Positions 1 to 5,380 of a DNA stretch of 7,679 bases are shown here, in pieces. Under the pieces are notes generated by a model that had not been told where the DNA came from, did no database searches, and saw only the letters and a list, made by a program, of their open reading frames with translations. Within the stretch, counting starts at the first letter, position 1; every line of letters starts with the position of its first letter. Source of the stretch: Oscillospiraceae bacterium (GTDB taxonomy: Bacteria > Bacillota_A > Clostridia > Oscillospirales > Oscillospiraceae); the NCBI GenBank assembly GCA_017381835.1, contig JAFOBK010000169.1, positions 1 through 7,679 of the forward strand, read 5' to 3'. The position numbers were made by a program, and so were the translations under genes.

Positions 1-395
1 CGGGCTTCGTCGGCAAATACATTGATGAACTCAGCGCCGATGATTTTGCGCTTGCGTTCGGGGTCGGAAACGCCGGCCAGCAGACCTAAGAAATGATCCG
101 TTGCATCCACATAGATCAGGTTGGCATCCAGGCCGTCCTTGAACATCTTGATGACGCCTTCGGATTCGTTCTTACGCATCAGGCCGTGGTTGACATGCAC
201 GCAGACCAGCTGCTTGCCGATGGCCTTGATCAGCAGAGCGGCAACAACAGAAGAGTCAACACCGCCGGACAGAGCCAGCAGCACCTTCTTATCGCCAACC
301 TGCTCGCGAACCAGCTTCACCTGCTCATCGATGAAAGCATTTGCCAGCTCGAAATTGGTAATGCGAGCCATAGACTCGGGACGGACATTAGACAT
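1..395 (-). CDS. guaA: GMP synthase, ATP-pyrophosphatase domain (partial, C-terminal part outside window)
   Basis: GMP synthase converts XMP to GMP using ATP and ammonia or glutamine in cytosolic purine synthesis. The first 131 codons are visible. The PP-loop SGGVDSS lies at residues 43-49, followed by the family stretches [10 protein letters not shown] and [13 protein letters not shown], which match the ATP-pyrophosphatase domain of GuaA. The start ATG at 393-395 has GGAGGG just upstream and a well-placed promoter, so the protein really begins about 42 residues before the PP-loop. The usual N-terminal glutamine amidotransferase domain (about 200 residues in E. coli GuaA) is absent. The glutaminase may be a separate subunit, as in the archaeal two-subunit enzymes, may be fused at the unseen C-terminus, or the enzyme may use ammonia. 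Family assignment is firm; subunit organisation is open. Confidence 0.92.
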   Translation of the reverse strand, partial: MSNVRPESMARITNFELANAFIDEQVKLVREQVGDKKVLLALSGGVDSSVVAALLIKAIGKQLVCVHVNHGLMRKNESEGVIKMFKDGLDANLIYVDATDHFLGLLAGVSDPERKRKIIGAEFINVFADEA

Positions 396-435
396 ATAGG
401 ATCCCTCCATATAAAATATCAAAAAACTACAATTT

Positions 436-464
436 ATTATACAACCTAGCTTTTCTGAGCGCAA
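436..464 (-). promoter_or_regulatory. Sigma-A promoter of guaA
   Basis: On the minus strand a TTGCGC -35 box (459-464) and a perfect TATAAT -10 box (436-441) are separated by 17 bases. Transcription would begin near 429, giving a leader of roughly 35 nt before the guaA ATG. That is too short for a purine riboswitch. Confidence 0.75.
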
Positions 465-465
465 G

Positions 466-485
466 AAAAAAATGCGCTGTGCATT
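466..485 (-). terminator. Weak hairpin with T-run after the GNAT gene
   Basis: On the minus strand AATGC (481-485) and GCATT (471-475) pair around a 5-nt loop and lead into a run of seven T (466-472, partly overlapping the stem). It begins eight bases after the acetyltransferase stop codon. The 5-bp stem is short, so termination may be inefficient and some transcription may read into guaA. Confidence 0.4.
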
Positions 486-492
486 AAAAAAG

Positions 493-1215
493 TCATTCCA
501 AAGTTATTCCCAGATAACCGGGCATTTTTGTGCAGTTTAGAGGATGCCACATGGCAAAGGGAATGTCCTGACCCGGGGTGGGGATTTCTGCGGATTTTAC
601 AGACAAAGCAGACAAAATGCCCGGTGCGGAGTGGGGATTTCCCAGGTATTCAAAGACCACCTGCTCCTCTTTGTTGGCGCAGACCAGGGCATCGGCGCAT
701 GCATAAAATGATGCAAAAGTGCTTAAAAATGCCAGGGTGACCCCTTCCTGGGAAATGCCGTTTTCCGGAAGAAAGGACCTTCTGAGGCTAGCATATTCTT
801 CAGCCGTGATTTGCCGGATGGGGAGGGGGGCATCGGATGCTTCGGCGCAAAAGCGGGTGATATAGCCGCAGGTTTCATAACCCAGGCGCGCATAGAAGGG
901 AAACAGACCCGCAGCCGGCTTCAGCACAGCGCCGGCATAGCCGAGTTCTTTCAGATGGGCATGGGTATCTTCCAGCAGGCGGGACGCAAGCCCTTTGCCC
1001 CGATGCTCCGGATGGGTGGCTACGGCATAGATATAGGCCAGTTTGCCGCCTTCATAGCTGCAGTCGAACCAGTACAGCGCGCTGACCGGCTTGCCCGCTT
1101 CTTCGATACAGCGGCAGCGATCGGGAGAGAAGGCCACATGGAAAAAAGCGTCGATGAAGCTGTCCGGATCACCGAAGACGATTTTCCACAGCTGCTTCAG
1201 ACCATCAGTATTCAC
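493..1215 (-). CDS. GNAT-family N-acetyltransferase
   Basis: A predicted cytosolic acetyl-CoA-dependent N-acetyltransferase of 240 residues. The acetyl-CoA-binding motif A is clear at about residues 64-82 ([19 protein letters not shown], including the R-G-K-G-L-A pyrophosphate loop). FYARLGYE at 107-114 is the usual motif B end of the fold. The C-terminal 110 residues are not recognisable to me and probably form a second, degenerate domain. The start is GTG, not ATG: AAGGAGG sits six bases before it, inside the end of the upstream gene. The reading frames overlap by 11 bases, so translation is probably coupled to the DUF2156 gene. The acceptor substrate is unknown; candidates are an amino acid, peptide, aminoglycoside or ribosomal protein. 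Confidence 0.85.
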   Translation of the reverse strand: MNTDGLKQLWKIVFGDPDSFIDAFFHVAFSPDRCRCIEEAGKPVSALYWFDCSYEGGKLAYIYAVATHPEHRGKGLASRLLEDTHAHLKELGYAGAVLKPAAGLFPFYARLGYETCGYITRFCAEASDAPLPIRQITAEEYASLRRSFLPENGISQEGVTLAFLSTFASFYACADALVCANKEEQVVFEYLGNPHSAPGILSALSVKSAEIPTPGQDIPFAMWHPLNCTKMPGYLGITLE

Positions 1216-2110
1216 AGCCGGCCTCCTTCAGACACGCCCAGTGCTTTTCAATGAGCATCACCGGATTGTAGGCCAGCTTGGACTTCCGAAGGCCTTCAAT
1301 GCCCAGGTCATCTTCCCGGTTTAAGAACTGCAGATCCGGATATTTTTCCATTAAATAGCCGGCAAAACCGCTGCACATGGCTACATAAGCGGTCTCGTCA
1401 ATGGCCTTTTCAAACTGTACATCGAAGGTGTGGGCGGCCAGGTGAGTGCCCATGGTCATGGCGAGGATCTCGTCGCCGTCCATTAATACCAGGCCCTCCA
1501 TATCCAGCTCGTCCCGATGGCGCATGGCCCGGGCGATGGCCACCTGCTCCATATAGTAGTCACCGTCAGGATCTGCCTCCAGCCGCTGCTTATACCACCG
1601 CTGGAGCATGTCCTCCACCTGGGGGGCATTTTCCTCCGTAATGGGTTCCAGCCGGTAGTTCGGGTGCAGCTGCTTGAATTTATTCAGATGATTTCGCTTT
1701 TTCTGGAACTTTTTGCCCTTTAAAGTGGCAAGATCTTCGATATTGTAGATGTAGTCGAAGGAATTCCGGTCATGATGGAACCGGAATTTATCGGGATAAA
1801 GGGATTCCAGCAGGTCGCAGTCTTCGTGGGTCAGACTGGTGAGGCGGCAGGGGATATCCCGGGTTTGGGCATCGTGGATGATGGCGTCGATGACGGGTTT
1901 TACATCACCCTTGCACACCGGGAACAGATAGACGCTGCGCTGGTTGAACTGGGAGAAGAATACCAGACTGTCCTCCAGGAAAGCAGCACGCTGGCGGCCC
2001 CACAGATAGAGATTGGCAAAGTTATATTCGCAGCCCCGCTGACCGCAGTTTAAAAGATATGCATCGTAGGCAGCCTTGTCGGCAGGGTTCAGTTTCTGAA
2101 ATTGGATCAT
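1205..2110 (-). CDS. DUF2156 (phosphatidylglycerol lysyltransferase C-terminal-like) protein
   Basis: A 301-residue soluble protein of the DUF2156 family, which has two tandem GNAT-like folds and is related to the catalytic domain of MprF/LPG synthases and to FemX-type aminoacyltransferases. Diagnostic stretches are the basic YIYNIEDLATLKGKKFQKKRN region at about 120-140, the FEKAIDETAYVAMC segment at 233-246, and the NREDDLGIEGLRKSKLAYNP block at 264-283. There is no membrane flippase domain, so it is the short standalone form whose substrate is generally uncharacterised. The ATG at 2108-2110 is preceded by AAGGAAG and a strong promoter. It is the first gene of a two-gene operon with the downstream acetyltransferase; both are probable acyl- or aminoacyl-transfer enzymes. 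The family call is solid; lipid lysylation is not shown. Confidence 0.85.
   Translation of the reverse strand: MIQFQKLNPADKAAYDAYLLNCGQRGCEYNFANLYLWGRQRAAFLEDSLVFFSQFNQRSVYLFPVCKGDVKPVIDAIIHDAQTRDIPCRLTSLTHEDCDLLESLYPDKFRFHHDRNSFDYIYNIEDLATLKGKKFQKKRNHLNKFKQLHPNYRLEPITEENAPQVEDMLQRWYKQRLEADPDGDYYMEQVAIARAMRHRDELDMEGLVLMDGDEILAMTMGTHLAAHTFDVQFEKAIDETAYVAMCSGFAGYLMEKYPDLQFLNREDDLGIEGLRKSKLAYNPVMLIEKHWACLKEAGCEY
1222..1228 (-). promoter_or_regulatory. Shine-Dalgarno site inside upstream gene that selects a GTG start
   Basis: AAGGAGG on the minus strand lies inside the last codons of the DUF2156 gene, six bases before the GTG at 1213-1215. No ATG with comparable spacing exists here, so this site fixes the acetyltransferase start and implies translational coupling. 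Confidence 0.8.
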
Positions 2111-2131
2111 AAAATCACTTCCTTTAGTGGG

Positions 2132-2160
2132 AGTATACCACAGTTTTCAAAGTTTCACAA
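2132..2160 (-). promoter_or_regulatory. Sigma-A promoter of the DUF2156-GNAT operon
   Basis: Minus-strand TTGTGA (2155-2160) and TATACT (2132-2137) with exactly 17 bases between them. Transcription would start near 2125, giving a leader of about 15 nt before the ATG at 2110. Confidence 0.75.
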
Positions 2161-2169
2161 CAGCTTTCC

Positions 2170-2197
2170 AATGGAGAGTGGACAATGGAGAATGGAC
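2170..2197. repeat. Two-copy 14-bp tandem repeat
   Basis: AATGGAGAGTGGAC (2170-2183) is followed directly by AATGGAGAATGGAC (2184-2197), one base different, then the start of a third unit (AATG). It lies just upstream of the operon promoter and at the edge of the palindromic repeat cluster. No function is visible. Confidence 0.7.
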
Positions 2198-2231
2198 AAT
2201 GATCCATTACGGGACACCTGCGTTAGAAGCC

Positions 2232-2301
2232 GTAGGGCGGGGCCTTGGTCCCGCCGCTTCTGCCGCACCATCTTTCCGGCGGGAGTAAACCCCCGCCCTA
2301 C
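2232..2301 (-). repeat. 70-bp palindromic element, GGCGGG-box type
   Basis: Two 25-bp boxes in inverted orientation (2232-2256 and 2277-2301) flank a 20-bp core. The outer arms GTAGGGCGGGG and CCCCGCCCTAC are perfect complements, and each box also folds alone (GGCGGG with CCCGCC). The box interiors differ: one reads CCTTGGT, the other GTTTACT when read outward-in. The same asymmetric pair in the same order and of the same 70-bp length occurs at 6773-6842 on the opposite strand. It is non-coding and resembles a REP/BIME-like or MITE-like element. Confidence 0.8.
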
Positions 2302-2328
2302 ATAATAGGACACACTTCGTTAGAAAAT

Positions 2329-2588
2329 GTAGGGGAGGGTCTTGACCCTCCCGGCAGTAGGATCTTGCGTTTTTCAACGTTTTCGGCGAAATGAAACAAT
2401 CTTCCAAATCTGTCATCCTGAGCGACTAGCGGGAGTCGAAGGATCTTCGCACCATCGATACTGCCAGGATCCTTCGATTCGCTGCGCTCACTCAGGATGA
2501 CAACAAACGAGACATTCTGCATTTCCACATTGGGTTCGACGCATACGGTTGGTGCCTTCTGTTCGGGAGGGTCAAGACCCTCCCCTAC
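2329..2588 (-). repeat. Long palindromic element with perfect 25-bp terminal inverted repeats, carrying a nested element
   Basis: The ends (2329-2353 and 2564-2588) are exact reverse complements over 25 bp. Each is itself a hairpin (GGGAGGGTC with GACCCTCCC). Read on the minus strand, the left box is followed by the family core (ACAGAAGGCACC, then AACCCAATGTGG), which is also seen at 4132-4170 and 6664-6701. A different 90-bp palindrome (2412-2501) interrupts the core; without it the element would be about 170 bp. I see no coding sequence. It lies between the operon promoter and the transporter terminator. Confidence 0.85.
2412..2501. repeat. Nested 90-bp palindromic element (GTCATCCTGAG ends)
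   Basis: Terminal inverted repeats GTCATCCTGAG (2412-2422) and CTCAGGATGAC (2491-2501), with a further inner pair around CGAAGGATC and GATCCTTCG. The layout is that of a small non-autonomous mobile palindrome. Repeats with these ends are familiar to me from gut Firmicutes genomes, from memory rather than a search. No clear target-site duplication is visible at its edges. Confidence 0.8.
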
Positions 2589-2640
2589 AGTAGGGATGCA
2601 CTGTGTTAACACTCGTAGGTGCGATTATCCATCACCGCCG
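2589..2640 (-). repeat. Degenerate linker and box remnant of the GGGCGAT repeat family
   Basis: After the long element comes GGATGCACTGTGTTAAC, a decayed version of the family linker in reverse orientation. It is followed at 2615-2640 by GTAGGTGCGATTATCCATC, which differs at only a few positions from the reverse complement of the boxes at 6722-6745 and 6951-6974. This looks like the worn end of a tandem arrangement of elements. Confidence 0.55.
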
Positions 2641-2663
2641 GAGGCATCAGCACTTTCGGCAAC

Positions 2664-2694
2664 AAAAAAGGGAACGGCTAACCGTTCCCTTTTT
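2664..2694 (-). terminator. Strong intrinsic terminator of the carrier gene (bidirectional in form)
   Basis: GGGAACGG (2670-2677) and CCGTTCCC (2682-2689) form a perfect 8-bp stem with a CTAA loop (TTAG on the minus strand). Six A (2664-2669) and five T (2690-2694) flank it and extend the pairing. On the minus strand it ends in six T, 13 bases after the carrier stop codon. Confidence 0.9.
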
Positions 2695-2706
2695 ATGCAG
2701 CGTGAT

Positions 2707-3948
2707 TTACTTCTTGTACTGCTCAGGATGCAGCTTCTTCTGCAGCCAGTTCTTGCCGGAGACAAAACGCTCCACAATGTAGCTGACCACATAGTCGCCG
2801 GCAGCGTTGACCATGGTTGCGGGGGGATCCACCAGGTTGCCCAGAGCGATTGCAATGGGATAGGCGATGGCCATCTGGTCGGGGAAGAAGATGGTGCACA
2901 GCACCAACTCGCCGGTACCGCCGCCGCCGGGGATGCCGGACATAGCCACGGAGGAGAACACAGCCACGATGATGGCCAGAATGGCCTCACCGGTGCCGAA
3001 GTCCTTGCCGAAGATGCCGAACAGGAAGGCAACCTTTACGATTGCGGACATGGCGGAGCCGTCCATGTGCATGGTAGCGCCCAGGGGCAGGACGATGTTG
3101 GAAACATCCTTGGAGATGCCGGTTTCCTCAGCAGCTTCCATGTTGGTGGGGATGGTAGCGACGGAGGAGCAGGTGCCGAAGGAAACTGCAGCGGGCTTGA
3201 AGAGCTTGCTGAACATCATCTTCACAGCGCCCTTGCCGCCGCCGAAGCGGGCATAGATGGGGAAGAAGATGAACATGTAAGCGAAGCACAGTACGTAGTA
3301 GATGATCAGGGTACGGCTGTAGTCGCCGATCAGCTCGGGGCCATAGGTGGCAACCAGGTATGCGAAGAAGCCGAAGAAACCGATAGGTGCGTAGTAGGAG
3401 ATCAGCTTGACCACCTTCATGATGCACTCGGTCAGGTCAGCCAGCAGCTTGGCGGTCATGGTCTTCTTGCCGCCTGCCATCTGGATACCGAAGCCGCAGA
3501 GGATTGCAAAGACGATCAGGGGCAGGATAGCACGACGGCTCCACAGCTCGATAAAGTCAGGCTTGGTGAAGAAGTTGATGATCATGTCAGCAACGCCCAG
3601 GGTTTCGCCTACTTCGCCGGCGGTTGCTTCGTACTGACCCTGCACCAGGGGGAAGATCCGGCAGACGATGTACATGATCAGAGCGGCGATGGCAGCGGTC
3701 ACCAGGAAGGTTCCCACGGTGGCGCCCATGATCTTACCGGCCTTCTTGGCGCTGTCCATATTGGCAATGGCGGATGCGATGGAGCAGAACACCATGGGGA
3801 CAACGATACAGAACATCAGGTTGATGAACACGGTGCCCAGGGGCTCCAGCTTGGTAGCTTCCGGCCATACAGCACCGGTAATGCAGCCGGCTACGATGCC
3901 CAGCAGCATAAAGAGAATAAAGGCGTAGTTTTTCAGAAAATTCTTCAT
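2707..3948 (-). CDS. Dicarboxylate/amino acid:cation symporter-family carrier (SLC1/GltPh fold)
   Basis: An inner-membrane secondary carrier of 413 residues, the normal length for the DAACS family, with hydrophobic helices throughout. Hairpin 1 is at 256-269 (GTCSSVATIPTN), TM7 at 284-297 (NIVLPLGATMHMDG), hairpin 2 at 335-343 (AMSGIPGGG) and TM8 at 374-385 (DPPATMVNAAGD). Aligned by eye with GltPh, D394 is kept (D374), but R397, which binds acidic side chains, is A377, its partner D390 is G370, and the sodium ligand N310 is H294. This argues against glutamate, aspartate or dicarboxylate and for a neutral or unusual amino-group substrate. The start has GGAGGG six bases upstream and the gene ends in a strong terminator. 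It is divergent from an AraC-type regulator that may control it. Confidence 0.9.
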   Translation of the reverse strand: MKNFLKNYAFILFMLLGIVAGCITGAVWPEATKLEPLGTVFINLMFCIVVPMVFCSIASAIANMDSAKKAGKIMGATVGTFLVTAAIAALIMYIVCRIFPLVQGQYEATAGEVGETLGVADMIINFFTKPDFIELWSRRAILPLIVFAILCGFGIQMAGGKKTMTAKLLADLTECIMKVVKLISYYAPIGFFGFFAYLVATYGPELIGDYSRTLIIYYVLCFAYMFIFFPIYARFGGGKGAVKMMFSKLFKPAAVSFGTCSSVATIPTNMEAAEETGISKDVSNIVLPLGATMHMDGSAMSAIVKVAFLFGIFGKDFGTGEAILAIIVAVFSSVAMSGIPGGGGTGELVLCTIFFPDQMAIAYPIAIALGNLVDPPATMVNAAGDYVVSYIVERFVSGKNWLQKKLHPEQYKK

Positions 3949-3983
3949 GGAAAACCCTCCAAATTTTTCTTAGTTTCCTCCTT

Positions 3984-4012
3984 ATTTTACAACGCACAAC
4001 TTGCAAATAAAA
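3984..4012 (-). promoter_or_regulatory. Possible weak promoter of the carrier gene
   Basis: Minus-strand TAAAAT (3984-3989) is a fair -10 box, but the hexamer 17 bases upstream (TTTTAT, 4007-4012) is a poor -35. This is what an activator-dependent promoter can look like. It overlaps the -35 box of the opposite promoter. The leader also holds an extra AAGGAGG (3977-3983) with no start codon behind it. Confidence 0.35.
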
Positions 4013-4030
4013 CGCAATATATGCTATAAT
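4001..4030 (+). promoter_or_regulatory. Sigma-A promoter pointing toward the AraC-family gene
   Basis: TTGCAA (4001-4006) and a perfect TATAAT (4025-4030) lie 18 bases apart, with an extended -10 TGC directly before TATAAT. Nothing else on the plus strand could use it before the regulator gene, so the transcript would start near 4037 and carry a leader of almost 450 nt that includes the whole repeat element at 4108-4463. Confidence 0.65.
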
Positions 4031-4055
4031 TATTGCAAATCGTGCTATAGATTAT
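4001..4055. promoter_or_regulatory. Candidate operator: direct repeats at helical spacing
   Basis: TGCTATAATTAT (4022-4033) recurs as TGCTATAGATTAT (4043-4055), 21 bp apart. TTGCAAAT (4001-4008) recurs at 4033-4040, 32 bp apart. Spacings of two and three helical turns on one face of the DNA fit AraC-type regulators, which commonly bind direct half-sites about 21 bp apart. The repeats overlap the -35 and -10 boxes of the plus-strand promoter. Binding by the neighbouring regulator is inference. Confidence 0.4.
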
Positions 4056-4107
4056 GTGAACCGCGGAATCCTTGCCCCACGGCTTCTAATGCAGTGCGTC
4101 CTATACT

Positions 4108-4463
4108 GTAGGGGCGATCAATGATCGCCCGTACAGAAGGCACCACCGAATTCGCCGAAACCCAATGTGGAAACAGAAAATGTTGACAAACACACCGTCA
4201 TTGCGAACCACTGCGCCCGCAGGCGCGTACAAGCGAGCAACCGGCAAAGCCGGCTCTTAGCGAGTCGTAGTGCGCACACTGGTGTGGCAATCCGTACCTC
4301 TAGAAGCATACAGAACAGGAAGCCCTCACCCAAGGAGAACGGATTACCACGTCGTGCTTCGCACTCCTCGTAATGACGTGGAGTTTTGGAAGATGCTGCA
4401 GATCCGCCGCAAATATATACAAGCATGTAAAGTGCCGCCGGGAGGGTCAAGCCCCTTCCCTAC
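4108..4463 (+). repeat. Mosaic palindromic element with nested element, in the araC leader
   Basis: The left box (4108-4131) is of the GGGCGATCA/TGATCGCCC type, with 9-bp arms around one base. The right box (4439-4463) is of the unrelated GGGAGGGTC type. The core after the left box (ACAGAAGGCACCACCGAATT, then AACCCAATGTGG) matches the other family members. A 181-bp palindrome (4197-4377) interrupts the core; without it the element would be 175 bp, close to the 170 bp of the one at 2329-2588. The unmatched ends suggest recombination between family members. The right hairpin ends 12 bases before the Shine-Dalgarno site of the regulator gene. Confidence 0.8.
4197..4377. repeat. Nested 181-bp palindromic element (GTCATTGCGA ends)
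   Basis: The ends GTCATTGCGA (4197-4206) and TCGTAATGAC (4368-4377) are inverted repeats with one mismatch. A second inner inverted pair is TGGCAATCCGT (4285-4295) with ACGGATTACCA (4339-4349). Short GC hairpins such as CCGGCAAAGCCGG (4241-4253) lie between. No protein is encoded. It is a different family from the nested element at 2412-2501 but sits at the matching place in its host element. Confidence 0.75.
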
Positions 4464-4474
4464 AAGCGCATAAT

Positions 4475-4480
4475 GGAGGT
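4475..4480 (+). promoter_or_regulatory. Ribosome binding site that fixes the AraC-family start
   Basis: GGAGGT is four bases before the ATG at 4485-4487. An in-frame ATG at 4473-4475 overlaps this site and has only repeat sequence upstream, so the downstream ATG is the better start. Confidence 0.8.
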
Positions 4481-4484
4481 CTTT

Positions 4485-5345
4485 ATGTCTGATTACCAAA
4501 AACGCGGATATTTATTGGAAAATTTCCGCTTGTTTCACTTAAATTCCCCGGGCGGTGCCGATGTGGAATACCATTACCACGAATTCTGCAAGCTGCTTCT
4601 GCTGGTTTCCGGTCGGGGCGGCTATATGGTGGACAGCCAGCGCTATCTGCTGCAGCCGGGCGATGTGGTGCTCATCGGCAGCCGCAGTGTCCATCGGCCG
4701 GAACTGGCGGAGGACAGCCCCTACGAGCGGGTGATCATCTACATTGACCCCGGATTTTTGCAGGGGTTTTCCGGAGCGGATTGCGATCTGCTGGGTCTCT
4801 TTTCCGGAAGCAAAGGCCATGTGCTGCGTCTGAAGGAAAGCCAGCGGAAAAAGGTCTTCTCCCTGGCATCAGCCCTGGAAAAGGAACTGTCCGGTGATGG
4901 CTACGGCCGGGAGATCCTCTGCACGGGTGCGCTGCTGCGGCTTTTGGTGGAGATCGGCAGAGCCCAGCGGCAGGATGACGCCCTGAATCCCAGCCCCGTG
5001 ACCCCGGAAGATCCCCGGGTGGTGGAGTGGATGCAGTACCTGGACCGGCATCTTGCGGAGGATCTGGACATGGACGATCTGGCGGAGCGATTTTTTATCA
5101 GTAAATTCCATATGATGCGTCTGTTCCGGGCTCATACGGGCTTCACCGTCCATACATATCTGCTTCAGCGGCGGCTCCTGGCGGCAAGACAGCTGATAGA
5201 GCGGGGAATGCGGGCAACGGAAGCCTGCTACCGCTGCGGATTCCGCAGTTATTCCTCCTTTACCCGAGCCTATAATAAGCATTTCGGCACCACCCCCACC
5301 GGCCGCATAGCAGCGACCTCTCAGGAGCCGGAAGGCGCGGAATAA
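4485..5345 (+). CDS. AraC-family transcriptional regulator
   Basis: A 286-residue DNA-binding regulator of normal family length. Residues about 25-75 form a cupin-type sensor domain (EYHYHEFCKLLLLVSGRGGY, then LQPGDVVLIGSRSVHRPEL). Residues about 180-272 are the double helix-turn-helix domain: the first HTH is near 196-216 (MDDLAERFFISKFHMMRLF), and the second ends with the family signature CGFRSYSSFTRAYNKHFGTTP at 251-271. The cupin domain usually binds a small ligand; which one cannot be told here. The gene is divergent from the symporter-type carrier and convergent with an MFS transporter, so control of uptake or export of one compound is plausible. A likely promoter at 4001-4030 gives a long leader occupied by a palindromic element. 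Family call is very firm; target genes are inferred. Confidence 0.93.
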   Translation: MSDYQKRGYLLENFRLFHLNSPGGADVEYHYHEFCKLLLLVSGRGGYMVDSQRYLLQPGDVVLIGSRSVHRPELAEDSPYERVIIYIDPGFLQGFSGADCDLLGLFSGSKGHVLRLKESQRKKVFSLASALEKELSGDGYGREILCTGALLRLLVEIGRAQRQDDALNPSPVTPEDPRVVEWMQYLDRHLAEDLDMDDLAERFFISKFHMMRLFRAHTGFTVHTYLLQRRLLAARQLIERGMRATEACYRCGFRSYSSFTRAYNKHFGTTPTGRIAATSQEPEGAE

Positions 5346-5350
5346 AAGAA

Positions 5351-5380
5351 AGACCTCCCCTTACCCAGGGGAGGCTTTTT
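5351..5380. terminator. Shared terminator between convergent AraC and MFS genes
   Basis: CCTCCCC (5354-5360) pairs with GGGGAGG (5368-5374) around a 7-nt loop, followed by five T after one C on the plus strand (5376-5380). The reverse direction has a T-rich tract (TCTTTCTTTT), so it may serve both genes. The MFS stop codon (5379-5381) overlaps the plus-strand T-run. Confidence 0.85.

Noticed and set aside
2329..2353. Hairpin boxes of the repeat family as intrinsic terminators
   Set aside because: The stems are GC-rich but are followed by CTAC or similar, with no T-run in either direction.
2405..2508. Target-site duplication around the nested 90-bp element
   Set aside because: The flanks (AAATCT and AACAAA) do not match as a direct repeat, so insertion by a duplicating transposase could not be supported.
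2298..2612. A 104-codon minus-strand open frame
   Set aside because: It consists entirely of the palindromic repeats and has no ribosome site or protein-family likeness.
2497..4029. A 510-codon open frame on the plus strand
   Set aside because: It runs antisense through the carrier gene and into repeats, its predicted protein is rich in G, H, D and Q without family features, and the minus-strand carrier is unmistakable.
4183..4188. A perfect TTGACA on the plus strand, upstream of the AraC gene
   Set aside because: No -10 box lies 16-19 bases downstream; it belongs to the repeat core.
4473..4484. Earlier in-frame ATG for the AraC-family gene
   Set aside because: It overlaps the GGAGGT site that serves the ATG at 4485 and has no ribosome site of its own.
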